Shown one piece after another: positions 38,314 to 47,092 of a stretch of 64,000 nucleotides of DNA. The stretch's first letter is position 1. Each line of letters starts with the position of its first letter. Under the pieces are notes generated by a model, which searched no databases, had not been told where the DNA came from, and saw nothing but the letters and a program-made list of their open reading frames with translations. The DNA comes from Tsukamurella sp. TY48 (lineage in GTDB: Bacteria; Actinomycetota; Actinomycetes; Mycobacteriales; Mycobacteriaceae): contig NZ_BPMV01000001.1 in the NCBI RefSeq assembly GCF_019656655.1, positions 620,001 to 684,000 on the forward strand. The letters run 5' to 3'. A program made the translations under genes and the position numbers.

Positions 38314-39125
38314 GCGGACACGGGATCGATCGGCGCGGCCTCCTGGCGATGCTCGCCGCCGGCACCGTGACCGCCCTGTCCGGGTGCGCCGCGTCCGCGC
38401 CCGCGCACCCCGGTGACGAGGAGCCCTCGTCGCCTCCGCCTCCCGCGCCCGCCCCGACCAAGGTCCTCGGGCCTCCGGCGCCCGGCACCGTGCGCACCCC
38501 GATCCCCGCGGCACCGATCACCCGGTTGCCCGGCCCCGGCCGCAACCTCGCCCTCACCGTGGACGACGGTGCCAACGCCGAGGTGGTGGGCGCCTACGCC
38601 CGGTTCGCACAGGACACGGGAGCCCGGATCACCTTCTTCGTGACCGGGAGCTTCGAGGGCTGGACGGCGCACCGCGACACGCTCCGGCCGCTCGTCGACT
38701 CCGGACAGGTGCAGTTGGCGAACCACACCTGGAGCCACCCGTCGCTGATCGCCCTCTCCGCGAAGGGCGTGGCGCGAGAACTGGGGCGCACCAAGGATTT
38801 CCTGCGCCAGAACTTCGGGGTGGACGGTACGCCGTACTACCGTCCGCCCTTCGGGTACCGGAACGCCGCCGTGGACGCGGTCGCCGCCGATCTCGGATAC
38901 ACGGTGCCCGCACTGTGGTTCGGCTCGCTGTCGGACTCCGGTCTCATCACCGAGCAGTACCTGCTCGAGTGCGCGCGCAAGTACTTCACCGAGCAGGCGA
39001 TCGTGATCGGACATGCGAACCACCTGCCGGTGACGCGCGTGTATCCGCAGCTGGTGGACATCATCCGTTCCCGCAACCTGCAGATGGTCACGCTCAACGA
39101 CGTGCTCGCACCGCCCCGCCGCTAG
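38310..39125 (+). CDS. Polysaccharide deacetylase lipoprotein
   Basis: A 271-residue exported NodB-domain protein. The N-terminus DRRGLLAMLAAGTVTALSGC has a twin-arginine-like pair and a lipobox (LSGC), followed by a Pro-rich linker. The NodB motifs are LTVDDGANAE (motif 1, catalytic Asp), NHTWSHPSL (metal His) and YYRPPFGYRN (motif 3). It may deacetylate a wall glycan such as peptidoglycan or mannan. It follows the GNAT gene with an ATGA overlap. Confidence 0.87.
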   Translation: MSGHGIDRRGLLAMLAAGTVTALSGCAASAPAHPGDEEPSSPPPPAPAPTKVLGPPAPGTVRTPIPAAPITRLPGPGRNLALTVDDGANAEVVGAYARFAQDTGARITFFVTGSFEGWTAHRDTLRPLVDSGQVQLANHTWSHPSLIALSAKGVARELGRTKDFLRQNFGVDGTPYYRPPFGYRNAAVDAVAADLGYTVPALWFGSLSDSGLITEQYLLECARKYFTEQAIVIGHANHLPVTRVYPQLVDIIRSRNLQMVTLNDVLAPPRR

Positions 39126-39128
39126 CGA

Positions 39129-40265
39129 TCAGGCGGCGACGGGCCCGTCGGGTGCGGTCGCGCGATCGGGCACCGTGCGCACCGCGAGGACGCACCCGCC
39201 GACGAGGAGCGCCACCAGGAGCGCGCCCACACCGAAGGAGTTCCAGTCGAACGGACCGGCCGCCGCACCGTCGGCCTGTTTGCGCGCGGACCCCGACAGG
39301 AAGGGCACGATCAGCAGCACCGCGATTCCGGCGAGGGCCTCGGCCGCCACGACCACCGGGAAGTGCCGCAGGGCGAGCCGGACGAATCCGGCGTCGTCGC
39401 CCGCGAGCCGGGCCCGGCGGATACCGGGGATCAGTACCCGCACGTTGTATGCGCCGGCGGCCACCATCAGCATCACGAGCACGATCTTGAGCAGGAGGAA
39501 CCGCCCGTACGACGTGCTGACGAACTGGCCGACGGTGCCCACGTGGACCCAGGACAGCCACACCCCGCTCACAATCACCGCCACGACCGCGGCCATCGCC
39601 CAGACGCTGAACCGCGCCCACATCCGCTCGAAGGCACCGGCTCCGTCGACCCCCGTGCGGCGCGCCCGCAGACCCGCGGCACCGAGCACGAAGACGCCGC
39701 CCAGCCAGATCACACAGGCCAGGATGTGCGTGAGCTTGAGCGCCCGGTTCGCCGTCGCGTCGAGCGTGGTGATCGTCGCGGTGAGGCTCGGCGCCGAAGC
39801 AGCGAGGATCGCCACCGCGAAGCCGGCGACCGCCACCGCGCGGCCACCGAACCGCACCATGGCGACGATCGTGACGGCCAACAGCGCGAACAGGGCGAGC
39901 TGGACGGTGGCCATCGCGGCCGCGGAGATCCACGCCCCCTTCTCCCGTGGGAGCGCGAGGTAATCGCCGAACCGTGCGGGCGAGAGCGATTCCGCGAACG
40001 TGGAGCCGAGCTTGCTGCGCGCGATCCGAGCCGCGTACTGGGCGTAACCGGCCACGGCGACGAAGGCCGCTACCGGGACGGCGAGCGCCCGCACGCTCCG
40101 GTCCGCCGCGCCTCCGCGCGCATGGGCGGGCAGGAGGAACGCCAGGGTGAGGAAGAACCCGGTGGCCAGTGCGAGCGCACCGAAGTACCCGACCTGAGTG
40201 AGGATCCGCCACAGCGGGGGTGCGGCCGGCCCGGCGGCCGCTTCGAGCATGGTGAGGCTTGTCAT
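39129..40265 (-). CDS. CopD-family copper-resistance membrane protein
   Basis: A 378-residue membrane protein with about nine helices. The CopD domain lies in the middle (THILACVIWLGGVFVLGAAGL, YGRFLLLKIVLVMLMVAAGAYNVRVLIPG). It probably moves copper across the membrane or supports cuproenzymes. There is no CopC domain and no adjacent copper-chaperone gene. It is divergent from an MFS gene across a 252-base gap (40266-40517) in which I see no certain promoter. Confidence 0.85.
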   Translation of the reverse strand: MTSLTMLEAAAGPAAPPLWRILTQVGYFGALALATGFFLTLAFLLPAHARGGAADRSVRALAVPVAAFVAVAGYAQYAARIARSKLGSTFAESLSPARFGDYLALPREKGAWISAAAMATVQLALFALLAVTIVAMVRFGGRAVAVAGFAVAILAASAPSLTATITTLDATANRALKLTHILACVIWLGGVFVLGAAGLRARRTGVDGAGAFERMWARFSVWAMAAVVAVIVSGVWLSWVHVGTVGQFVSTSYGRFLLLKIVLVMLMVAAGAYNVRVLIPGIRRARLAGDDAGFVRLALRHFPVVVAAEALAGIAVLLIVPFLSGSARKQADGAAAGPFDWNSFGVGALLVALLVGGCVLAVRTVPDRATAPDGPVAA

Positions 40266-40517
40266 AGTCGAGTGAGCGTAGCCTTGCCAACCTCATCTGC
40301 CTAATCGGACAAAACACCTCTCTACCTGGGGTTTTGTTAGTCTCGGCAAGCGGGCGATTGCAACGGCGGCCGGCGGGTTGACGACGATTGGTAGAATGAT
40401 TCGTCGGCCCGTTGCGGCCACACCACAATCTCCGTGTATCTACCTGGCACGGCCTGCGGGCATTCCAAGGCGGCACGCAAGCGTCGCGGCGATGCAGCCG
40501 CGGGAAGGAAACCCCCG

Positions 40518-41771
40518 GTGACCGCCACCACGACCGCGCCCGATTCCGAGGCCACCCCCGAGACCACCGAGTCCGGCCCCTCCCTGCTCTCCGTCGCGGG
40601 TCCCACCTACTTCCCCATCGCCTTCATCGCGCGGCTCCCGTTCGCGATGATGGTGGTGGGCGTGCTCACGCTCGTGGTCGCCGGCCGCGAGTCGCTCGCC
40701 TTCGGCGGCCTCAGTTCCGCGATGGTCGGCCTCGGGGCCGCCGCGGTCGGCCCGCTCGTCGGCGCCGCGGCGGACCGCTTCGGCCAGCGCCGCGCCGTAC
40801 TCGCCGCCGGAATCGTCAACAGCCTTGCGCTGCTTCTCATGACCTGGGTCGTGTTCAGCTCACTGCCCGGCTGGGCGGTGCTCGCCTCCGCCGCACTGGT
40901 GGGCGCTTCCGCGCCGCAGGTGGGGCCGATGTCCCGCAGCCGGCTCGTCGCGATGATCACCACCCGGCTTCCGGCACGCCGCCGTTCGCGGACCCTGTTG
41001 TCCACCATGGCCTACGAGTCCGCCGCCGATGAGGTGATCTTCGTCTTCGGGCCGGTGATCGTGGGCCTGCTCGCCACCACCATGAACGTGGCCGCCCCCA
41101 TGATCGGCGCGGCCGTGCTCACCGCGATCTTCGTGACCGCCTTCGCGCTGCACCCCAGCGGCCGGGCCGTTCCCGCCGCACACGACGGCGCGGTGGTCCA
41201 GGCCCCGGCCCGCGAGCTGCTGCGCCCCGGCGTCCTCGTCGTGGTGGCCGGCGTCTTCGGCATGGGGCTGTTCTTCGGCTCCACCCTCACCGGGCTCACC
41301 GCCTTCATGCGCGATGCGGGCAACGCCGAATCGGCCGGCCTGTACTACGGCGTGATGGGCGTGGGTTCCGCTGCGCTGGCACTGGGTTCGGCCCTGCTGC
41401 CAGAGCGGTTCACCCTCGCGATGCGCTGGGTCGGCTTCGCCGCCGTTCTCGTGACCGGCGCCGCGATCATGGCAGCCGCACCGTCGCTGCCCTGGCTCGT
41501 TCTGGGGCTGGCCGTCGCCGGAATCGGCGTGGGCCCCACCCTGGTGACCGACTTCAGCCTCGGTGCCGACCGCAGCCCGGTGGGCCGCTCGGCCACCGTG
41601 ATGACGATCATGGGCTCGGCCCTGATCCTCGGCCAATCGACCGCGTCGGCGATCAACGGCCTGCTCGCCGAGAACGTGGGAACCGCTGCGGCGCAGGGCA
41701 CGCCCGTGATCGCGGCACTGGTCGTACTCTCCGCCGGCATCGCCAACACACTCCTGGTGCGGCGCCAGTAG
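40518..41771 (+). CDS. MFS transporter
   Basis: A 417-residue major facilitator with about 12 helices and the loop-2/3 motif AADRFGQRRAVLAAG. The long gap SRSRLVAMITTRLPARRRSRT in the first half is typical of actinobacterial drug-efflux-like members. GTG at 40518 is chosen because AAGGAAA lies eight bases upstream; an ATG at 40434 adds 28 basic residues. The substrate is unknown. Confidence 0.85.
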   Translation: MTATTTAPDSEATPETTESGPSLLSVAGPTYFPIAFIARLPFAMMVVGVLTLVVAGRESLAFGGLSSAMVGLGAAAVGPLVGAAADRFGQRRAVLAAGIVNSLALLLMTWVVFSSLPGWAVLASAALVGASAPQVGPMSRSRLVAMITTRLPARRRSRTLLSTMAYESAADEVIFVFGPVIVGLLATTMNVAAPMIGAAVLTAIFVTAFALHPSGRAVPAAHDGAVVQAPARELLRPGVLVVVAGVFGMGLFFGSTLTGLTAFMRDAGNAESAGLYYGVMGVGSAALALGSALLPERFTLAMRWVGFAAVLVTGAAIMAAAPSLPWLVLGLAVAGIGVGPTLVTDFSLGADRSPVGRSATVMTIMGSALILGQSTASAINGLLAENVGTAAAQGTPVIAALVVLSAGIANTLLVRRQ

Positions 41772-41781
41772 GCTCGATCGC

Positions 41782-42243
41782 GTGACCACGACCAGCGCGG
41801 GCCTGCTCCTGTACCGGACCACGGATTCCGGCACCGAGGTGCTGATCGCGCACATGGGCGGCCCGTTCTGGAGCCGCAAGGACGCGCACGCCTGGTCGAT
41901 CCCCAAGGGCCTCTACACCGACGAGGAACCGCTCGCCGCCGCGGAGCGCGAGTTCACCGAGGAACTCGGATCGCCGCCGCCCTCCGGTCCGACGGTGCCG
42001 CTCGGTTCGGTCCGGCAGTCGGGTGGCAAGACGGTCACCGTATTCGCGCGCCCCGGCGACTTCGACGCCGAGCGCATCACCTCGAACGACTTCGAACTGG
42101 AGTGGCCGCGCGGATCGGGCCGGATGCAACGCTTCCCCGAGGTCGACCGCGCCGGCTGGTTCAGCCTCGACGAGGCGGCGGAGAAGCTGGTGAAGGCGCA
42201 GGGCGCGTTCCTGGATCGCCTGCGCGAGCACCTGAACGCATAG
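41782..42243 (+). CDS. NUDIX hydrolase
   Basis: A 153-residue NUDIX protein with box GLYTDEEPLAAAEREFTEEL (slightly atypical spacing) and WSIPKG directly before it, as in the MutT/AP4A-like group that hydrolyses nucleoside diphosphate derivatives. GTG at 41782 starts 10 bases after the MFS stop. Its 3' end overlaps the convergent MFS gene by 83 bases. Confidence 0.88.
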   Translation: MTTTSAGLLLYRTTDSGTEVLIAHMGGPFWSRKDAHAWSIPKGLYTDEEPLAAAEREFTEELGSPPPSGPTVPLGSVRQSGGKTVTVFARPGDFDAERITSNDFELEWPRGSGRMQRFPEVDRAGWFSLDEAAEKLVKAQGAFLDRLREHLNA

Positions 42244-43570
42244 CCCACACTGCCCCCGCGCACACCAGTGAGACACCGGCGGCGGCAAGAGCGGTGGCGT
42301 TCCACCCCGCCACGGCGGATCCCGATCCCGCAGCCAGGACGCCCGCGATCGTTACACCCAGCGACGAGCCGACGTACCGCGCAGTGTTGTTCGCGCCGCT
42401 GCCCATTGCCGCATCAGCAGCCGGAACGCTCGCGATCGCCTCCCGCGCGAGACCGGTGTTGAGCAGGCCCGATGCCACCCCCGCCAGGATCAGCCCCGGC
42501 ACCATGCGCGCCGGCGAAGCACCGTCGGACAGGCCCGCCGTGAGCAGCAGGCCGACGGCCACACCGATCAGGCCGCCCACCAGATGTGCACGCCCGGACA
42601 GGACCTGTGCGAGGCGGGAGAAGCACAGCGCCGCTATGGCACTCGTCCCGGACCACAACGCGAGCAGCCCGCCCGCCTGGAGAGTGTTCAAGCCCATACC
42701 GTGCACCACGAAGGTGCCCGCATAGGACATCGCCGAGATCACGCCGATGCCCGTGCCGAACGCCGCGATCGTGGCCGCGAGGAATCGCGGCCGACGGAAG
42801 AGTCCGGGATCGACCAGCGTCGCCCGGCCGCGACGCTGACTGACCCCGAGCCCCACCGCGAGCAGCACCGCCGCACCCGCGAGCGCTAGGGCGAGAGCGC
42901 CCGCCGCGGCACGGAATTCGACGATCGCCGAGACCGCTGCGACCAGTGCACCGGTGAGCAGTACCACCCCGACCGCATCGAACGGGCGGTCGGGCCGCTG
43001 CGGGCTGCGCGCCGGTATACGGCGGGCCGACCACCAGAGTGCGACACCGCCGACGGCGAGCGCCAGATAGAACAGGCGCCACCCGTTCGCGAGGTCGAGC
43101 AGCCCGGTGATCACCGGCCCCAGGGCGATCCCGGCACCCATCGACGAACTCCACCACACCGCTGTGCGCGCCCGGTGCCCATCGTGCTCGCTCACTGCGG
43201 CGACGAGCCCCAGGCCGGTGGCGATCATCCCCGCGGTTCCGATCCCGGCGGCGACTCTGGCGATCACGAACCACGGCGCCGTGGTGGACACCGCACAGGC
43301 GAGATCGGCGAGAACGAAGACGGCCGCACCGGCGAGGAAGACGCGCCGGTGGCCGATGCGGTCGGCCACCACACCGGCGGCCACGAGCGCGGCCGCCAGG
43401 CCGACGCTCATCGACGCGAGGATCCAGGTGGCCCCGGCCGGGCCGGCCCCGAGCGCGCCGTTGAGCGTGACGGCGTTCCCGAGCGGCCCCGCATAGGCGA
43501 GCATCGCGACGAAGGTGCTGCCGGTGACGGTGGCGAGCACCGCGCCGTAGCCGCCATCAAGTCTTGTCAT
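42161..43570 (-). CDS. MFS efflux transporter under HxlR control
   Basis: A 469-residue major facilitator with about 14 hydrophobic segments (DHA2-like) and motif VVADRIGHRRVFLAG. ATG choices are 43570, 43579 and 43582; 43570 is used, but no start has a good Shine-Dalgarno. The HxlR gene is divergent, with two 15-bp operators between, one over the start codon. The C-terminal tail is Pro/Ala-rich and overlaps the NUDIX gene. Confidence 0.85.
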   Translation of the reverse strand: MTRLDGGYGAVLATVTGSTFVAMLAYAGPLGNAVTLNGALGAGPAGATWILASMSVGLAAALVAAGVVADRIGHRRVFLAGAAVFVLADLACAVSTTAPWFVIARVAAGIGTAGMIATGLGLVAAVSEHDGHRARTAVWWSSSMGAGIALGPVITGLLDLANGWRLFYLALAVGGVALWWSARRIPARSPQRPDRPFDAVGVVLLTGALVAAVSAIVEFRAAAGALALALAGAAVLLAVGLGVSQRRGRATLVDPGLFRRPRFLAATIAAFGTGIGVISAMSYAGTFVVHGMGLNTLQAGGLLALWSGTSAIAALCFSRLAQVLSGRAHLVGGLIGVAVGLLLTAGLSDGASPARMVPGLILAGVASGLLNTGLAREAIASVPAADAAMGSGANNTARYVGSSLGVTIAGVLAAGSGSAVAGWNATALAAAGVSLVCAGAVWAMRSGARAGDPGTRPAPSPASPPPRRG

Positions 43571-43609
43571 AAGACTCATCATGGTCCAGATCGAGTCTCG
43601 TCACAAGAC
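43561..43609. promoter_or_regulatory. Two HxlR-type operators 34 bp apart
   Basis: GTCTTGTCATAAGAC (43561-43575) and GTCTCGTCACAAGAC (43595-43609) are near-identical 15-bp palindromes whose starts are 34 bp apart, between the divergent MFS and HxlR genes. The first overlaps the MFS start codon. They are very likely the binding sites of the adjacent HxlR regulator. Confidence 0.7.
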
Positions 43610-43629
43610 CTGATTGCTAGACTCGGCTC

Positions 43630-44142
43630 GTGGCTCTGGGGACGGGATACGACCGGCAGGGATGCTTCCTCGCGCGGGCGCTCGAAGTGGTCGGCGAGCG
43701 CTGGACCCTGCTGATCCTGCGCGACTGCTTCTACGGCGTGCGCCACTTCAGCGATCTACTGGCCCATCTCGACGTCTCCCGCGGAGTGCTCGCCGAACGC
43801 CTCGACACCCTGGTCGAGGCGGGGATCCTCACCCGCGAGCGATCGGGACGCGAGGTGGAGTACCGCCTCACCGAGGCCGGCGAGGCGCTCTGGCCCACCG
43901 TCTACTCGTTGAGCCGGTGGGGCGAGCGCTACCTCTCGGGCGCCCACCCACCGAAGATCTTCAGCCACGCGGCCTGCGGTACCGATATCGACGAGACCGG
44001 CCTGTGCTCACACTGCGGCACCGTCCCGACGGTGCGCGACCTGGACGTCCGGTCCGCCCCGGGGCACAACGCGATGCGCCGCGACGACCCCGTCGCGGTC
44101 GCCCTGCGCGAGCAGCACCGCATGCTCGCGCCGCTCCCCTAG
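43630..44142 (+). CDS. HxlR-family regulator
   Basis: A 170-residue winged-helix regulator. The N-terminal CFLARALEVVGERWTLLILRD has the conserved cysteine and HxlR signature, followed by the wing (GILTRERSGREVEYRLTEAG). A C-terminal CGTDIDETGLCSHCG motif may bind zinc and is an extra feature compared with most HxlR proteins. GTG at 43630 is used. It ends overlapping a DUF2630 gene. Confidence 0.9.
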   Translation: MALGTGYDRQGCFLARALEVVGERWTLLILRDCFYGVRHFSDLLAHLDVSRGVLAERLDTLVEAGILTRERSGREVEYRLTEAGEALWPTVYSLSRWGERYLSGAHPPKIFSHAACGTDIDETGLCSHCGTVPTVRDLDVRSAPGHNAMRRDDPVAVALREQHRMLAPLP

Positions 44143-44384
44143 TTCCGGTAGTCCTCGACCACGGGCGCGGGACGCGCCGCCGCATCATTCGGGTTCTCCC
44201 CGAACTCGCGCTTGGCTTTCCGCTGCCGGAGCAGATCCCACGCCTGGTCCAGCTGCTCCTCGAGCGTCTGGAGTTGCGCGTTCTCCTCAGCGGCGTCGAT
44301 CTCGCCGGCGGCGAGCTTGCTGCGCAGCTCGTGCTCGGTGTCGATGAGTCGCTGAATCCGGGCGTGGATCGCATCGTCGGTCAT
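44139..44384 (-). CDS. DUF2630 small coiled-coil protein
   Basis: An 81-residue highly charged helical protein (IHARIQRLIDTEHELRSKL, LQTLEEQLDQAWDLLRQRK) ending PAPVVEDYRN, typical of DUF2630, a small actinobacterial family without known function. Its stop overlaps the convergent HxlR gene by four bases. Confidence 0.85.
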   Translation of the reverse strand: MTDDAIHARIQRLIDTEHELRSKLAAGEIDAAEENAQLQTLEEQLDQAWDLLRQRKAKREFGENPNDAAARPAPVVEDYRN

Positions 44385-44494
44385 GCACCGATACTGCCAC
44401 CGATTCCCCTGATTTTCGCCCGCAGAAGGGGTTCGGGTCGGGCTAGAGTACGAACCGGATGGTGACCCGCGTCACAGTAGGAATGAGGGAGCAA

Positions 44495-46486
44495 ATGACG
44501 ATCGACCCAGTTCTGACCCGGACCAGCGCGTCACCGATCCGCGACAAGGTGGTCACAGCGGATGAGGCGGTGCGCCTGATCCGCAACGGCGACTACCTGG
44601 TGGTCGAGGGATTCGCCGGACAGGGGTACGCCGAGGAGCTGGTGCTCGCACTCGAACGCCGCTACCTCGCGAGCGGCAACCCCAAGGACCTGTCCCTCGT
44701 GTTCACCGTGGCCCAGGGCGACCGCGGCGACCGCGGCTTCGTCCACCTCTGCCACGACGGCATGCTCAAGCGCTCGCTCGGCGGCCACTACGGGATGGCG
44801 CCGGCCCTGCAGAAGCTGGCAGTGTCCGGCGGCATCGAGGCCTACAACCTGCCGCAGGGGGTACTCGCCCAACTCATCCGCGATACGGGCGCAGGAAAAC
44901 CCGGGCTGCTCACCCGGGTGGGCCTGGGCACCTTTGCCGACCCCCGGCTGGGCGGCGGCAAGGTCAACGACGTGACCACCGAGGACCGCGTGCGGATCAT
45001 GGAGATCGACGGCACCGAGTACTTATTCTACAAGGCCTTCGACCGGCTGGACGTTGCCTTCCTCCGCGGCACCACCGCCGATCCGGCTGGCAACGTGACG
45101 TTGGAGAAGGAATCGCTCACCCTCGAGGCACTGGAGATCGCGATCGCCGTGCACAACCGCGGCGGACTGGTGATCGTGCAGGTGGAGCGGATCGCCGAAC
45201 GCGGCTCGCTGCACCCGCGTGATGTGAAGATCCCCGGGGTGCTCGTGGACTGCGTGGTGCTCGCCACCTCGCCCGAGCGGCACACGCAGTCGTGGGGCTC
45301 GCAGTACAACCCGAGCATGAGCGGCGAGATCCGGCAGCCGATGTCGCGGGTCGCGGCCATGCCGCTGGACCCCCGCAAGGTGATCGCGCGCCGTGCCGCC
45401 ATGGAGCTCCGGCCGAATTCGGTGGTGAACCTCGGCATCGGCGTTCCGGAGGGCGTCGCCGCGGTGGCCACCGAGGAGGGCATCCTCGACTACCTGACAC
45501 TCACCGCGGAACCCGGGGTGATCGGCGGAATGCCCGCGGGTGGCACCGATTTCGGATCCGCGGTGAATCCCGATGCGATCCTCGCGCAGCCCTCGCAGTT
45601 CGACTTCTACGACGGCGGTGGTCTGGACGCCGCCTTCCTCGGCCTGGCGCAGGCCGACCAGCACGGCAACGTGAACGTGAGCCGGTTCGGGCCGCGGCTG
45701 GCGGGTGCCGGCGGATTCATCAACATCAGCCAGAACGCGAAGTCCGTGTACTTCCTCGGCACCTTCCTCGCGCCCGCGCACGCCGAGGTGGTCGACGGCA
45801 CGATCGTCACCACGCAGGGGCCGGCCGCGCCGAAGTTCCTCAAGGACGTGGATCAGCGCACGTTCTCGGGCGAGTACGCCGTGCGCAGCGGCCAGCCGGT
45901 CATGTTCATCACCGAGCGCTGCGTCTTCGTCCTCACCGAACGGGGCATGGAACTCACCGAGATCGCGCCTGGGATCGACCTGCAGCGCGATGTGCTCGAC
46001 CTCATCGAATTCGAGCCGGTGATGGACAACCCGCCGGTCACCATGGACCCGCGGATCTTCCGCGACGAACCGATGGGCCTGGGCGACGACCTGCTCACCG
46101 TGCCGCTGGAGGCCCGGTTCAGCTACGACGCGAACCGGAACATCTTCTTCCTCAACCTGGAAGGCATCGCGGTCCGCACCGAGGACGACATCCAGGACGC
46201 CTTCACCGAGATCGATCAGCGACTCGCCAAGATCGGGCGCCAGGTGAACATGGTGGTCAACTACGACAACTTCTCGCTGCCACCGGAACTGGCGGACAGC
46301 TTCGCGGCGTGCGTGCGCACCACGAATCGCTACTGTGAAACGGTGACCCGCTACACGACGTCCGCGTTCCTCCGGCTCAAGCTGGCCGACCACCTGGCCG
46401 ACCGCGGCCTGGCGCCGCACCTGTACGAGAGCCGGGGCGAGGCGATCGCCGCCTCCCACACCCCCGAGGCGGGAGCAGCCGAATGA
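44495..46486 (+). CDS. Acyl-CoA:acetate/3-ketoacid CoA-transferase (YdiF type)
   Basis: A 663-residue protein in which the alpha and beta halves of a family I CoA-transferase are fused. The alpha half has GDYLVVEGFAGQGY, the beta half GIGVPEGVAAV and the catalytic Glu in LTAEPGVIGGMPAGG. About 100 residues after the CoA-transferase fold (from MGLGDDLLTVPLEARFSYDA) form an extra C-terminal region with YDANRNIFFLNLEGIAVRTE, which I cannot name. ATG at 44495 has GAGGGAG five bases upstream; an earlier ATG at 44459 does not. It overlaps the next gene by ATGA. Confidence 0.9.
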   Translation: MTIDPVLTRTSASPIRDKVVTADEAVRLIRNGDYLVVEGFAGQGYAEELVLALERRYLASGNPKDLSLVFTVAQGDRGDRGFVHLCHDGMLKRSLGGHYGMAPALQKLAVSGGIEAYNLPQGVLAQLIRDTGAGKPGLLTRVGLGTFADPRLGGGKVNDVTTEDRVRIMEIDGTEYLFYKAFDRLDVAFLRGTTADPAGNVTLEKESLTLEALEIAIAVHNRGGLVIVQVERIAERGSLHPRDVKIPGVLVDCVVLATSPERHTQSWGSQYNPSMSGEIRQPMSRVAAMPLDPRKVIARRAAMELRPNSVVNLGIGVPEGVAAVATEEGILDYLTLTAEPGVIGGMPAGGTDFGSAVNPDAILAQPSQFDFYDGGGLDAAFLGLAQADQHGNVNVSRFGPRLAGAGGFINISQNAKSVYFLGTFLAPAHAEVVDGTIVTTQGPAAPKFLKDVDQRTFSGEYAVRSGQPVMFITERCVFVLTERGMELTEIAPGIDLQRDVLDLIEFEPVMDNPPVTMDPRIFRDEPMGLGDDLLTVPLEARFSYDANRNIFFLNLEGIAVRTEDDIQDAFTEIDQRLAKIGRQVNMVVNYDNFSLPPELADSFAACVRTTNRYCETVTRYTTSAFLRLKLADHLADRGLAPHLYESRGEAIAASHTPEAGAAE

Positions 46487-46821
46487 GCGGCATCGATCTC
46501 ACGGCCGTGCCCAGTGGCACGGGCTGCCAGGAATGCGATGCCGCGGGCGGGTGGTGGTTCCACCTGCGGCGGTGCGCGCAGTGCGGGCACATCGGGTGCT
46601 GCGATTCCTCGCCCAGCAAGCACGCGAGCAAGCATGCGCTCGCGACCGACCACCCCGTGATCCAGAGCTTCGAACCCGGGGAGGACTGGTTCTGGGACTT
46701 CCGTACCGAGCTCGTCTTCGAGGGTCCGGACCTCGCCGAACCCACCAGTCACCCCGTCGATCAGCCCGCCCCCGGTCCCGCCGGCCGGGTGCCCGGCGAC
46801 TGGATGCAGCAGCTGAACTGA
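46483..46821 (+). CDS. UBP-type zinc finger protein
   Basis: A 112-residue protein with a bacterial UBP-type (ZnF_UBP) domain: CQECDAAGGWWFHLRRCAQCGHIGCCDSSPSKHASKH, giving several Cys and His zinc ligands. In eukaryotes this fold binds the ubiquitin tail; its bacterial role is unknown. It is coupled to the CoA-transferase gene, so the pair are co-expressed. Confidence 0.88.
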   Translation: MSGIDLTAVPSGTGCQECDAAGGWWFHLRRCAQCGHIGCCDSSPSKHASKHALATDHPVIQSFEPGEDWFWDFRTELVFEGPDLAEPTSHPVDQPAPGPAGRVPGDWMQQLN

Positions 46822-46829
46822 GGCCCGCC

Positions 46830-47045
46830 GTGCCACCCGAGATGGAGGCGGTCGAGTCGAGCGCCGTCGAGGCGATCGGCTACGACCCCGTGGAACGGGT
46901 CCTGGCGATCAGGTTCACCGGCGGTGCCACCTACCTCTACCCCGACGTTCCGCAGCCGATCTTCGATCAGCTGCGGAACGCGGATTCCAAGGGACGGTTC
47001 GTGAACGGCTCCATCAAGCCGCACTTCCGGGCGATCGCGCTGTGA
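46830..47045 (+). CDS. KTSC-domain protein
   Basis: A protein of about 71 residues consisting of a KTSC domain (SSAVEAIGYDPVERVLAIRF, YLYPDVP, FVNGSIKPHF). The domain is named after lysyl-tRNA synthetase C-terminal relatives and is of unknown function. GTG at 46830 is chosen because TGAGG lies seven bases upstream; the ATG at 46842 is possible. It follows the UBP gene by eight bases. Confidence 0.8.
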   Translation: MPPEMEAVESSAVEAIGYDPVERVLAIRFTGGATYLYPDVPQPIFDQLRNADSKGRFVNGSIKPHFRAIAL

Positions 47046-47066
47046 GCGGTTCCCGCCGCCTGTGAC

Positions 47067-47092
47067 GACCGATCGGGCCCGGGGATCCGGTC
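47067..47092. terminator. Weak hairpin between convergent genes
   Basis: GACCGATC and GATCCGGTC can pair with one bulged base around a GGGCCCGGG-like loop. It sits between the KTSC gene and the ahpF stop and could be a weak terminator. Confidence 0.35.

Noticed and set aside
38324-38331. GATCGATC as a stand-alone sign of ligation junctions
   Set aside because: The same octamer occurs in ordinary coding DNA here, so it is not diagnostic alone; the argument for 53.7-54.9 kb rests on composition shifts, truncated genes and site density together.
40266-40330. IdeR/DtxR-like half-site upstream of copD (AGGTTGGCAAGGCTA on the minus strand)
   Set aside because: Only one half fits the iron-box consensus and no iron-related gene is adjacent.
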